The position numbers and the translations under genes are program-made. Shown here piece by piece: positions 23,440 to 34,137 of a stretch of 64,000 nt of DNA (positions within the stretch are counted from its first letter, which is position 1; every line of letters begins with the position of its first letter). Below the pieces are notes generated by a model. That model was not told where the DNA came from. It ran no database searches and saw only the letters and a list, made by a program, of their open reading frames with translations. This stretch comes from Geosiphon pyriformis (lineage: Eukaryota; Glomeromycota; Glomeromycetes; Archaeosporales; Geosiphonaceae): assembly GCA_016748015.1 (NCBI GenBank), contig JAAOMT010000672.1, forward strand, positions 13,428-77,427. The letters run 5' to 3'.

Positions 23440-24080
23440 ACAATATTCATTTTTTAGCCCAATAATTATTCCAATTCATTAGACATCAAAAACTAAACAT
23501 AGAAATTACAATTAATCAACAAATTATACAATATAAAGACACAAAAAAAACCAAAACTCTAATACAAAATACAATAAAAAGTATATATAAAACCTAAAAA
23601 CATAGTAAATAATATAATAGCAAAAATAAAAATGTCATTAAAAACACTAAAAACAATAGCTTTATATAAAAAGTTAATAGAAAAAAATTGAAAATAATGA
23701 ACACAACAATTTCTTAAAAACTTTTGCTATTACTACTTGAAACAAAAACTTAATATTCAGAACTTGTATATAGATAAAACAAGATAAATGTTTAACATAA
23801 TAATATTATAGCAAATAAAACAATTTGTAAAAAAAAACAATCTATCTATACAAATATAAACAATATATTAGTTACAAGCAAAATTCTATGAACATTCAGA
23901 AATATTACTACACTCAACAATAAATACAGTAATTATTAATCAATTAAAAAAATTATTAATGCTTAATTTAAAAAATTACAGACCAAAATTGCTCAAATAA
24001 TTTAAAAAAAAATGTAATGGAATTAATTCAAGAAAAAATTTAGAAAAGCTAAAAGATTTGAAAGATCTTAATAGAACTTA
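23440..24080 (+). pseudogene. Possible ORF3 remnant of Gyp2
   Basis: A decayed coding-like stretch between integrase and 3' LTR, where Gyp1 carries ORF3. Reading through stops gives fragments such as QKLLLLLLETK (compare QQKLLLLLNKQ in G1c), IEQFVKKNNLSIQ and YQLQAKFYEHSEILL. A second copy of this stretch lies at 58075-58688. Similarity to Gyp1 ORF3 is weak and by eye. Position and length agree. Confidence 0.4.
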
Positions 24081-24100
24081 ATATTAAAAAAAAAGAATAA

Positions 24101-24753
24101 TATTACTTATAAAAATAGGAATTATAATAAGTAGAAAAATAGTCAATAAGAAAAAAGCATAATAAAAAAAAATTCCAGAATTTTTTTTAAGGAATTATAG
24201 GATTCCAAAATTCCAAAATTCTTAATAAAAAGAATTAAAAAATTTCAAAAAATCTTATATAATACGAATTATATATAGCAAAAATATTAAAAACAGAAAA
24301 AATGGTTAAGATTTGTTAAACAATAGCTAATAATAAGTAATTATCCAATATTTTTTCTTTTAAAAAATAGTTTTCTATAACTTAAAATAGAATTATACTC
24401 ATATTAATAAAAATATTTTTTTTTGCTTTGTTTTTTTGTTGTTTATTAATTAATTAAGAGATTAAGTACTAAGTAATTAATATTAAGAATAGTCTGATAA
24501 AAATCTGTAAAACAAGAATAGAAAACTTAAGAATAGCTTATTAAAAGAATACAACTGCCAGAATAAACTAGTCACTATGCTAAAAAAAAATTCATAAAAA
24601 AAACTCTTAATTAAATCTCTGTTTATTATACAAAAAACTTAATCAAAAATTTTTAAATTCTAAAACCTTTAGAAATTATCATCATCTACAACTATTAAAC
24701 ACTAAATTATGAATTTGTTATTTGTTTTATACTTCAAATAATTACTTATAACA
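24101..24753 (+). repeat. Gyp2 3' LTR, internally shortened
   Basis: Begins TATTACTTATA after an A-rich purine tract (24084-24100) and ends TTATAACA. It is about 220 bp shorter than the 5' LTR because a middle segment present at about 12965-13160 is missing near 24420. The right end overlaps ACAA, the likely target duplication. Confidence 0.8.
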
Positions 24754-25133
24754 ATGTTATTATTCTGAGTTGTGGAAATTTGAGTCTAAATACAAAGCAG
24801 ATATAAAAAAATGTGATTTAATTAATAATTCTAAGATAATATCTGGTGGATTTTATACTATAGAATTAGATTTATTAGATGAAGCAATCAGATTAATTAG
24901 TATTAATAAGTTATTTGGAATTAGCTTTGGTTTTTATAAGTTTTATTTGTTTTTTGGATCTGGGTAGTAAGATTATAATTTATATAAAAGTATAGTATTG
25001 CCTTGATTGATTATATGTAATAAAAGCATGAGTTATATTTAGCTAGAGTTTTTAGTTTTGATTCTGTATATTAGATAATAATTGAATTGTACTTGTAAAA
25101 TGTTAATAAAAAAAATTATTATTATTATTATTA
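24751..25133 (+). pseudogene. LINE-A ORF2 end and 3' tail
   Basis: Resumes LINE-A after the Gyp2 insertion: YYSELWKFESKYKADIKKCDLI, then IRLISINKLFGISFGFYKFYLFFGSG and a TAG at 24966-24968. LINE-B and LINE-D end in similar text (LLGVAKTFGICFRFYKTCLFF). An AT-rich 3' UTR with AAAGCATGAGTTATAT follows, ending in an (ATT)n run at about 25115-25133, a typical LINE simple-repeat tail. Confidence 0.75.
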
Positions 25134-25859
25134 AAGCATTTTAAAGTTATTTTGCTTAAAAAGTTTAATATAAAGCTATATATATTGTATATAAATTACT
25201 TTCTATATTTTTTTATTTTAGCTTTTTAGTTTTAGTTTTATTAAAAACATTATAAATTAAATTTACATAAATTTGAAAATTAAATTGAAATATATAATAT
25301 ATATATAATTCAAACATAATATATTTTTTACAATTAGTATTAAAGTGGTTTTTTTATTACAAATATTAATAAATAATAATAAATAAAATAACAAATTTCT
25401 TACTAATGAATATATTTTGTAAAATTTTAATACAAAATTTATAATATGTATTTTTATATTTATGTATTTTTTTAATTTAGTATTAGTTCAATAAAAATAA
25501 CAATAATAAACTTATACATTTATTAAACATTTTGTTATATGTTTAGTATTATAATTATTTATATATATATTTTCCAATAATAATAATAAAAATTTCATCA
25601 AATTATCTTTTGCTCAACTGATTTTTTTTGGGTTCTTGATGCTTTGGATGTTTGAATATGTTGATGCGGCAGAAGATATAGAAGATAGAAATATTAAAAT
25701 AAACAATTATTTTTTAAAAAAGGAAAAAAAAGACTTTTGCCAAACACGCGTGTCGTAACATCTCAAACACCAAGCCACCTATGACGTCAATGAACAATCT
25801 AATTACCTAATCCATATCATTAATTTTTTGCTATCACAAAAAACGTTTCATACTCGCAA
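25134..25859. other. AT-rich spacer and upstream region of carrier gene
   Basis: No gene is seen. Most of it is low-complexity A/T sequence. From about 25740 the GC content rises and the stretch probably holds the promoter and 5' UTR of the carrier gene. No convincing TATA box can be singled out in such AT-rich DNA. Confidence 0.5.
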
Positions 25860-27380
25860 ATGTCAGATACAACTGCGACATTAGTAGCAACTGATGTCGT
25901 CCCTACCTCTATCCCAACAAAAGCGACTTCCAAAGAAGCTGGATTTTTAAGAGCTGTCAAAGATTGTGCCAGTGGGACCGTTGGGGGCGTGGTGCAAGTG
26001 TTGGTTGGACAGGTATTTTTGGATTTACACAAATATTTAAAGTTTGTGAACTAGAATTAATATTCTCTTAGCCTTTTGATACCGTAAAAGTGGTAAGTTT
26101 TCAAGACTCATCAAATTATTATTCCAATACCTAGTCTCTTATATTGAGCGATCAATTTTCTTATCATTTTAGCGTCTCCAGACTCAACCAATCCCTGCAG
26201 CAGGGGAACAACCGCGGTATACTGGTCTGTTAGATTGCATACGTAAAACGCGACAACAAGAAGGATTCCGAGCTTTTTATAAGGTCTTATAGTTTATTTT
26301 TAGTTTTCAACCTTTTCAATCCATTCTTCTAGCCTTATAATTACACTAATATTTCATCAGATCGATGCTATACAAATTGTATAATTTGATATATAGGGTA
26401 CTACAACCCCGTTAATCGGTATCGGCGCGTGTGTATCTATTCAATTTGTGGTCTTGGAGCACCTGAAACGTATATTTGCTGAACATAATTCGAGAGGAGC
26501 TGTCAATGGTCTACCATTACTATTCTCAAACTCACAATTGTACCTTTCAGGCGCAATGGCAGGTATTGCGAATTCGTTAGTCTCTGGTAATTATTTTTTT
26601 ATTAATTTTTGCATAGATTCCAATTCCTGCTATATATTTAAATTTAATCAGGAAATTACCCATGTTGAACGCACGTTAGGTCCCGTCGAGCATATTCGTA
26701 CCCGTAAGTTTTGTTATAATCATCTTTTAATTTATTTTTTCAACAGATTAAATAATGTGAACCATATCGATAGGGTTGCAGGTTCAGCTCAAACAACCCG
26801 CCCACCTACAAACTTCAGCACCCGGATTGCCCTTTTTTAAAGGCCCAATCCACTGTTTCAAATATTTATACAAGCATTATGGGATACGTGGGATATATAA
26901 AGGTCAAGCTATTACAATGACACGAGAATTCCATGGTTACGGTATATATTTCTTGATGTATGAATATTTGATGCAGAGGGAAATAGTCAAGGAAGGTAAA
27001 ACAAGAAGTGAATTGGCTGGGTGGAAACCGTGTCTTTTTGGTGCCGCAGCAGGTATTTTGAAAATTCTAATTTTAAATGATTGGCTTCAATTTATTGCGA
27101 CAAAATATGATGATGTTCACAAATTGATCATGTAGGATATGCAATGTGGATAAGCATTTATCCAATTGACGTGATTAAAAGCAAACTACAAACTGATCAT
27201 TTGAAGACCGAATATCAACAATACAAAAATGCATTTGATTGTGCAAAAAAGATATGTGTCAGTGAAGGTGTTTTAGGATTTTTTCGCGGTTTTGGAGCTT
27301 GTATGTGGCGGGCTGGTCCAGTCAACGCAGCTACTTTTATTGCTTTTGAGCTTTCCATGAGAGTCCTTGACAAGCTTTAA
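25860..27380 (+). CDS. Mitochondrial carrier (SLC25 family, Ymc1/acylcarnitine-carrier-like)
   Basis: An inner-membrane solute carrier of about 340 residues. Seven exons fit with GT-AG borders and exact phase: 25860-26012, 26072-26092, 26173-26283, 26397-26586, 26680-26703, 26774-27052 and 27136-27380. The 1023-nt sum is divisible by three. Three carrier signatures mark the three repeats: PFDTVKVRLQ, GPVEHIRTRLQ (modified, as in relatives) and YPIDVIKSKLQ. FYKGTTTPLIGIGACVSIQF resembles fungal Ymc1-type and carnitine/ornithine-type carriers. The exact substrate cannot be told. Exons 2 (21 nt) and 5 (24 nt) are very small. Its stop lies 113 bp from the stop of the convergent TatD gene. Confidence 0.9.
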
Positions 27381-27493
27381 AGTTGTTATAATTTCCTCTA
27401 ACGAATTATCATCATTATGGTTTGAGCTTGGAAAACAATTTATAAGCATTTTGGGTTGTTTGTCGGATCTATTTAAAAAAAGAATTAAATCAC

Positions 27494-28734
27494 TTATGAG
27501 CTCTCCATATTTATTAAACGCGTATTTATGAGATTTCGTTTTTCTCTTACCACTTCATCAATCTCAAGCCCTTTAATTCTAGCAATCTCGTGGGCACTAA
27601 TTAATATATTTGAGGGTTCATTATCAATTCCATTTTCAGGTCCTAAAGCAGGAGAATCAGTCTCCAGTAGTAAATTGGATAAAGGTAACGAGGCAACTAG
27701 GGTTTGTTTTTGCTTTGATCGAACAATTGAAGGTGGCACTGAGAAATAATAGCTATTTCCAAGACGTTAACATGATTAATATGTAAAACAGTATTCGAGA
27801 AATTGGAAACTGGATAATCTTCTCAATCAAAAAGATCTTTTTTGAATTGCTCTTTTGTAATCAACTTACCCCATTTCCACCCCGTGTTTCGCATATTTAA
27901 CCTGACCATCGAACGCGTGCATCACCACCTTTCTCGCCCCGAATTCACGTAACACGTCTAATGCGTAATGTCCCGCTGAACGGGAGTGTACATTCACCGG
28001 TAAATCAAGTTCTAATGATAGGGCGATCTGCTTGGAAAATATCTGACGTTGTATTTGTTTCAAGTCATCAGCGGTTAGGATTTTTGATGATTTGGAATTG
28101 GTTATTGAGAATGAAATGCCATTCGAGAGTACATGTGGGGTAAAATCTAAACCCACTAATTTTTAGGGTAGGATGAGATGCTTAAAGCTTAACATTGTAA
28201 TAAAAATGATTATCAAGATCAATTGATTTTGATCATTTTCTATTAATTCATTACGCTACCTTCCCCGATCCCGACTAAATCCTGCGAGTGTTCCTTGATA
28301 AATTCTAAAATCTCATCAACCTCTGCTACTTCCACCACACTCCGATCGTTCTCGTTACGGCCAGGTTGCACAGGATGAAGGCCTGCACAGGGGGCGATCA
28401 TCTCATGTAAATCTTCCCATGGCTCCGTGCTCACTATTTTCTGTTCTTGTGTGAAGTTATCTTCACTCTTATTGATAAGTAAAATTTTGGGTAGATCATC
28501 TTCGAGATCAAATGTGGATGATACAAAATTGAATTTATTATTTTTCAATGCCAAGATTTCTTTTGCATCTTCTAAGGTCTCCGAAACGCAGACGATTTGT
28601 TTTACGTTTGCCAGATCACGCCCGCGTTTTAATATAGTGGAGAGTGGGGTGTTGGGAAAGGAAGTTGGGTAGATATGTGCATGGACGTCAATGATTGGAT
28701 GTGATGGTGGACGAAGAATAGATGAGGAGTACAT
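27494..28734 (-). CDS. TatD-family metal-dependent hydrolase (TATDN3-like)
   Basis: A predicted nuclease/hydrolase of the amidohydrolase fold, about 342 residues. Three exons on the minus strand (28734-28251, 28155-27870, 27752-27494) join in frame, 1029 nt in all. Family marks in order are: metal-binding DVHAHIYP (about residues 16-23), GLHPVQPG, GIGEVGLDF across the first splice, NVHSRSAG, MHAFDG, YYFSVPPSIVRS across the second splice, and LLLETDSPALGPE. The HSRSAG and ETDSPALGPE text points to the TATDN3 branch rather than classical TatD. Members are Mg-dependent DNases or phosphoesterases; the substrate here is unknown. An acidic insert of about 40 residues lies before GLHP. Confidence 0.9.
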
Positions 28735-29228
28735 TTGAATTTCGAATTCTGAGATTTGTTACAGGATGTTTTTTGTATTCTGATCACCCAGCAACATAAT
28801 ATATACACCATGTGTTGGCCAATTAAATTTAACTACATGTTAAATGTATGATTACACGTAAATTATTGATCTTGAAGGTTGCCAAGTACTCCTACTATTC
28901 TTCAAAATCAAAGATTTCATAAAAGCTAATAAAGTTAATTCTATCGCATGAATTTAAAAGCTTATTAAATTAATAGTCTTTTTAGTCTTGTTTTTAAAGA
29001 ATTTTGCAATTTCTTTTATGGTAACATTATGGTTGCATTTCAGCATCCTGTCGGCCTGAACGTATATATTTGAAATGAATATTAATTGATTTTAAGTTTT
29101 CTCTTTTCTGAATATTTTCAAATTATTTCCTTGGGCATAATTTAAAATTCGAGAAATTCGTTCCTACTAATTAAATTGGCCTACCATGACGCTGCAAAAC
29201 TCACTATTCACACTGGATCCTGGAGTGA
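28735..29228. other. Spacer between TatD and Mim1-like genes
   Basis: A 494-bp gap upstream of the TatD gene and downstream of the Mim1-like gene, both on the minus strand. It should hold the TatD promoter; a GGCCAATTAAA sequence lies near 28816. No other gene is seen. Confidence 0.4.
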
Positions 29229-29876
29229 TCAAAGGACCGTATTAAGATCTGAATACAATAACTTTTTTTCACCTTTGTCATTTTTCTCTAACGGGTCCTT
29301 ATCATTGGCCTCTCCCGTCTTTCTCTTTGCACGTCGACCAAACAATCCAGCCCCATATTGTTGCCTTAGTCCCAAAGGTATATCCGGTCGTGAGTGTAAT
29401 GGGATATTACCTGAGCCGAACCAACCTAATCTAAAGGCAAGCTCATTTGCGCATATCTCACCAAAGCCTGCCATGACACCGCCTATGAATGGGAACAAAA
29501 AGTGAACCACGAACGTGGTCATGAAGCCAGTGAACTTTGGGTTTTGGTAAATACGAACAATTAGTGATCCAGACTCGTGATGATTAATGTGATCCACACT
29601 GTTGTTATTCTGGTTCGGATTTATAAAGGAACGAGGTGAATTCAACATCTGATGGCCACCTAGTGTGGGAGGAAAAAAATTGCTGGAGGCAAGAAAGGAA
29701 GAGTCTCGTGGTTGGCTACTTGGTGTGTCGCTATGGTTACGGCGTCCAAAAGAGCCAGTTCTTGACCCCGAACTGCTTGACCCTTCACCGTGCTGTGAGG
29801 TATTCAGAACAACGCCAGGAATTTCGTCTGCATTTGATGATGTGGCTGCAAGAAGAGATGAGTTGTTATCCGCCAT
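29229..29876 (-). CDS. Mim1/TOM13-like mitochondrial outer-membrane import protein
   Basis: A 215-residue protein from one exon with a clear ATG. The first 100 residues are Ser/Asn-rich and low in complexity. One hydrophobic segment (about residues 118-141) is followed by GFGEICANELAFRLGW. This pattern of a single membrane span with a Gly-rich face and GFGE...E...R.GW matches fungal Mim1/TOM13, which helps insert alpha-helical proteins into the mitochondrial outer membrane. The C-terminal 60 residues are charged (RRAKRK, DKDPLEKNDKGEKK). It is longer than yeast Mim1, mainly at the N-terminus. The call rests on the core motif only. Confidence 0.6.
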   Translation of the reverse strand: MADNNSSLLAATSSNADEIPGVVLNTSQHGEGSSSSGSRTGSFGRRNHSDTPSSQPRDSSFLASSNFFPPTLGGHQMLNSPRSFINPNQNNNSVDHINHHESGSLIVRIYQNPKFTGFMTTFVVHFLFPFIGGVMAGFGEICANELAFRLGWFGSGNIPLHSRPDIPLGLRQQYGAGLFGRRAKRKTGEANDKDPLEKNDKGEKKLLYSDLNTVL

Positions 29877-30555
29877 GGTGAGTTATCAACAATAAAGTTT
29901 ATACTAGTGAGTGAGCAGCCAAGCGAGAATTAGTTCGGTGGGAGGTACTTTTAAACTCCAACGGACAAGTACTAATCACATCAATTGTGATAAACTTAAT
30001 GGCTGATAGTCCGATAAACGATATGATGAGTAGATAACATGTGAGTTATATCACCATAATAATAATATTAAGTTTAAGAGTTGTGAAAATAAAATAAAAA
30101 AATCAATATAATATTTTTATAATGATTAAATTGGAAATATCAGAAAATTAATTGTAATTAATATACCCAAAATGATTAAAAATCAATTACATTATAAACA
30201 ACAAAAAATATAATAATAATAATAATAATAATAATTTAATAATAAAATATTTTTAAACAATTATTAAATTTCACATTTTTTTATTGTATTAAAATTAAAC
30301 AAGAACTAAATAAATTGTTTTTAAAAAATTAAATTTTCCTTGTATTGATTAAAACAATAATTGTTTATTTATATATGTAATAATTATTTAATTAAAATAA
30401 AATTTATTGAAAACATGTAATTTTATAAACAATTTGATATAATGTTTGTTACATTATGTAAAAAATGATTCCTGATCGGCACGGTTAGATTATCTATTAA
30501 CTGCCAATCAGAAATAAAGTGACAGTTTCTATTTCTCTTCGTACGCAATAGGACA
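29877..30555. other. AT-rich intergenic region between divergent genes
   Basis: Lies between the starts of the Mim1-like gene (minus) and the uL1m gene (plus), so it should hold both promoters. It includes a (TAA)n microsatellite at about 30210-30235. I see no ORF or RNA gene. Confidence 0.5.
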
Positions 30556-32382
30556 ATGCTCGCCATTATTAGGCAGTTGAAGCTAATTCCTAACTTCAAC
30601 TCCACTTCGTCCTTTTCCGGACAAATCTTTTATAAAACGATCCTTCTCCAACCTCAATACAAGGTGGGGACATAAGTCAGTTGTTTCTTGTGAATGCGGT
30701 AGTCGCTTTTTCATTCTCAAATAGTCCTCCCTTCTTTTTTCTTGTGATTTTGCAACTCTCACTTAATGCAGTGACAATATAATATATCTTTTAATTAAAG
30801 CTTATACTATGCAAAAGAACTTCGTCTTTGTCAAAAAGGAGAAGGGATGCTGCGATAAACCCAATAGGGCTTACACTCCGGGAGGCTATGGCGGTTATTA
30901 AGGTTTTACAGAACCAAGTCTTCAGTTCTGTTTTGTTCTCCCTATTTTCGTTAATTTCTAATTTTAATTAGGCCTGTGAAATAGGAAAACCTCAAAGTAC
31001 CTATGAATTGCACATACAGTGCAAACGAGAGAAAGGGACCCAACCAATCAGAGGCTCCGTGGTTTTGCCAAAAACAATCACACAAGATAGTTTTGTAATG
31101 GTGTTTGCAACCGGTGAAAAAGCTCGTGAAGCTAAGGAAGCTGGTGCTCGATTAGTTGGTGGAGAAGAATTAGTGGACAAGGTGTGTAAATAGTTTTGAG
31201 AGTCTAAAACTCACGATATCGAATTATTTTTTGGAATCAAGAACATTCACATAACACAAAATTCTTGACTCAGATAGCAAACGGGGAAATCAAACTTGAA
31301 AAAATCAACCATTGCTTTTCAACGCCTGATGTATATCCACACGTACAGAAAATTGCGAGGGCACTGGGTTCGAAAGGCTTAATGCCAATGGAAAAAAGAG
31401 GTAAGGGTGTTTTGTGTTATTTCCTTTTTCAAGTTTAGTACTGGATTTATCCTTAGTTAAAATAAAAATATCAAAAAGGAACGGTTACGAATGAAATCGC
31501 AAGTGTGGTAAAAGGGTCGATGGGAAAATTTGAATTTAAAACCGATAAACACCAGGTCCTTCATGTGGGTAAGGATATTTTTCTCCAATATTTTTACTAG
31601 TATTGTCACTTTCTTTTCCATGTACTACTATAAAATATTCTTATATTGTTTTAATTTGTGCTCACCCAGGCATTGGGAAGGTAAAGTCTCTTGTTATTTA
31701 ATAATTTGTCATTCACACTCAAACCAGTTTAAATTGAATTTTCATTACTAATAATTTAAATCCACAGCTTTCTTACACACCGAAAGAATTAGAAGGTGAG
31801 CCAATATCAACGCCCGCATGGTTCTGTCTAAAATATAAATAATAATTTCTCTTTGAATTAGACAACATCTTCGCGCTTTGTCGAGAGATGGTAGCTATTG
31901 CGGAGCATAATAATCAGACAGGTGTCAAGTTTTTTTGATCCCTATCGCCTGTGAAATTTGCGTTATCATTTTATAAGAATATACATGTTTAAATCTTTTT
32001 AGGAAGGATAATTAGAAAAATCGTTTTAAACTCCACTCAAGGGCCAGGTATTCCCTTGTTGGATATTCCAGCCGTCCTGGAAAAGGAACGAAAGAATAAA
32101 ACCTCTGATACTAAGGATGACACCTGGCTCAAAGAAAACTTTCCCTCTACCGAGTTGGATCCAAACTGGCAGGAAACTGGATATAACCCTGTGTATGGTA
32201 ACGTCAGGCCCTACAAAGAAAATTACAAAAACACCGTTTATTATCCACAGTATTGGACCATCAGGCGTAAACCAAATCCTCTGAATAAGAGGTACAATAG
32301 ATATAAAGATAATACCAACTCTGATCACAAGTATAACTCGGACAATTCAAAGGGCAGTAATAAAAGACTCGATTCATTTTAG
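30556..32382 (+). CDS. MRPL1: Mitochondrial ribosomal protein uL1m
   Basis: An L1-family ribosomal protein, about 371 residues. Nine exons fit in phase: 30556-30663, 30801-30902, 30972-31181, 31274-31400, 31479-31568, 31670-31680, 31768-31795, 31862-31921 and 32003-32382 (1116 nt). Exon 1 encodes a basic, Ser/Thr-containing leader (MLAIIRQLKLIPNFNS), a likely mitochondrial presequence. Its donor GTGGGG is unusual, so exon 1 is the least certain. L1 marks include RGSVVLPKTI, ALGSKGLMPMEKRGTVTNEI and KGSMGKFEFKTDK. Exon 6 is only 11 nt. About 90 polar residues rich in Tyr, Asn and Lys follow the L1 domain. Confidence 0.88.
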
Positions 32383-34137
32383 CAAATTTTTTAATAATGT
32401 TGTAAAAAAATTGCAATTGTTTGGAAATTTGATTGATATTGAGAAGCTTGTCAAAGCTCTTGGTCATTTACATATTTTCATCTTATAATAATGTTCTGCA
32501 TAAGCTTATGGCTTAAAGTTTATCAACTTGGTCTTTATTCAAGTTATTTGATTTTTTATAATATTATTAAATTGGTAACATGATTACAAAAAATTAGTCA
32601 TATTTATGTGCTTATTAGCAATGTTTTGATTTTTTGTTAGCATTGAAAAAAACAATGTAATTTTTATTTTTATTTTTATTATGTTTTAACAAAGTATAGT
32701 CCAATTACTAACTATAACATAAATTCAATAATCTTAAAAATAGTCATAATTTATGTGTTTTTTACATGTAATTAGCCATTCGAGCCAGATAAGATTAAAT
32801 TACATTGAATTTAAAGAAAAAAACCTATTTTAAACAAATATTTTACATAAAAAAGCAACTAAAATACAATTTTTTTGCTTATTTACTTGGCAGTATTATT
32901 TGTATTATTTAACATTAATCTTAGCTTTTAACATATTATACTTCTTATATAACTTACTTATTTTATTTCAAATGTTTTAACGAATTTTTTAACTTAGCAT
33001 ATATAATAAAAAAAGCATTAAACAACTTAATAACCAAAGTAATTAAAGCATTAATAAGTTTAACAATAAATCTAATCAATAAAATCAATACAGTTAACTT
33101 ATATTTTAAAGAAATTAATCTAAAACCAACAAATAAATTTATAATAATAATAATAGTAAAAACAATTAAAAAAACAATAATAATTAACATTAAAATTAAG
33201 CATTAATAAAACAAAATTCAAAAATCTTAAATTTAATTATAGACTTAAAAAAAACTTAAAAAAATCTAAAAATTTAACAAATACCAAAAAAACTTTATAA
33301 TCTTAAAAATAGATAAAAAAATTTAATAAACTTAATTTACATAACAATATTTAAAAAAATCTAAGATATAAACTTTATTTAATAATTAATAATTGTTTCT
33401 TAAATATTATTAAAAACAATATAATCAAAAAAAAAGAAATAAATTTAGTTTTTATCTAATTAATTTAATCTTTAAAATTATATAATTTAATAAATTGATT
33501 AAATAAAAACATATATATAAATATAATTTGTTTTATTTTTAAAACTAGCCAAAAATCAATATACTAAATAATATAAATCAAAATTAATTAATCTTTTATT
33601 ATTTTAATATAAAATTTTTATTTATAATAATAATAAAATTGAATACTATAATTAATATAAATAATATAAAACTAAAAAAAAAGCCAAAAAAAAACAAAAA
33701 ACCAAAGCTTTATTTTTTATAAAAAAAAATAAACTTTAAAATACTGAAATTAACACTAAAAAAAAGTTTTTTGGCATTTTAAAAAAGTTGTTATTAAACA
33801 TAACAAAAATTTGAATAATTTTTTTTTGGTTAATCAGACTTTTTTAATTATTTAAACAATAAAAAAAAATTTAACTTAATTATTGGCTTTTTATTAAATA
33901 TTTTTAAACTTTTATTTAAAACAAAAATTATATCAAAATTATTTTAAATAAACTTTTTTAAAAAACTTTTAAAAAAAAACTCTTAATTATAAAAAAATAT
34001 TTTTAAATTAATAAAAAACTAATTACTATTTTATTTAAAAAATACATTTTTACAAAGTATTATTAAATAATATTTACAATTATAAATATATTATTAATAA
34101 AAATATTAATTATTTTAAAAAATAAAAAAAATAGTAT
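32383..34137. other. AT-rich gene-free region
   Basis: Apart from a short 3' flank of the uL1m gene, this is A/T-rich low-complexity DNA with stop codons in every frame. The short open frame at 32963-33190 is Ile/Leu-rich and typical of AT-rich noise. It may be fully decayed transposon DNA, but nothing can be named. Confidence 0.5.

Larger units (their letters stand above)
12628..24753 (+). mobile_element. Gyp2, Ty3/Gypsy element with nested insertions
   Basis: A 12.1-kb plus-strand element bounded by direct LTRs (12628-13499 and 24101-24753). Gag, protease, Cys-rich module, dUTPase, RT, RNase H, integrase and a third ORF can all be traced despite many stops. Removing inserts at 18428-19297, 21307-21959 and 22070-22982 rejoins the pol frame. 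It sits inside LINE-A: the left flank ends ACAA (12624-12627) and ACAA overlaps the right LTR end (24751-24754). Joining there gives LDKQCYYSELWK in frame. Confidence 0.85.

Noticed and set aside
25115-25133. The (ATT)n run as a free microsatellite.
   Set aside because: It directly follows the LINE-A 3' UTR and is best read as the LINE tail.
30810-30900. An ATG-started short frame (MQKNFVFVKKEKG) as the start of uL1m.
   Set aside because: It ends after 30 codons, and its frame does not join the L1 exons. The +1 frame joins both the upstream leader exon and the next exon in phase.
32383-34137. AT-rich blocks as mitochondrial DNA inserts.
   Set aside because: No mitochondrial gene, tRNA or rRNA sequence can be recognised. 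Low complexity alone does not support it.
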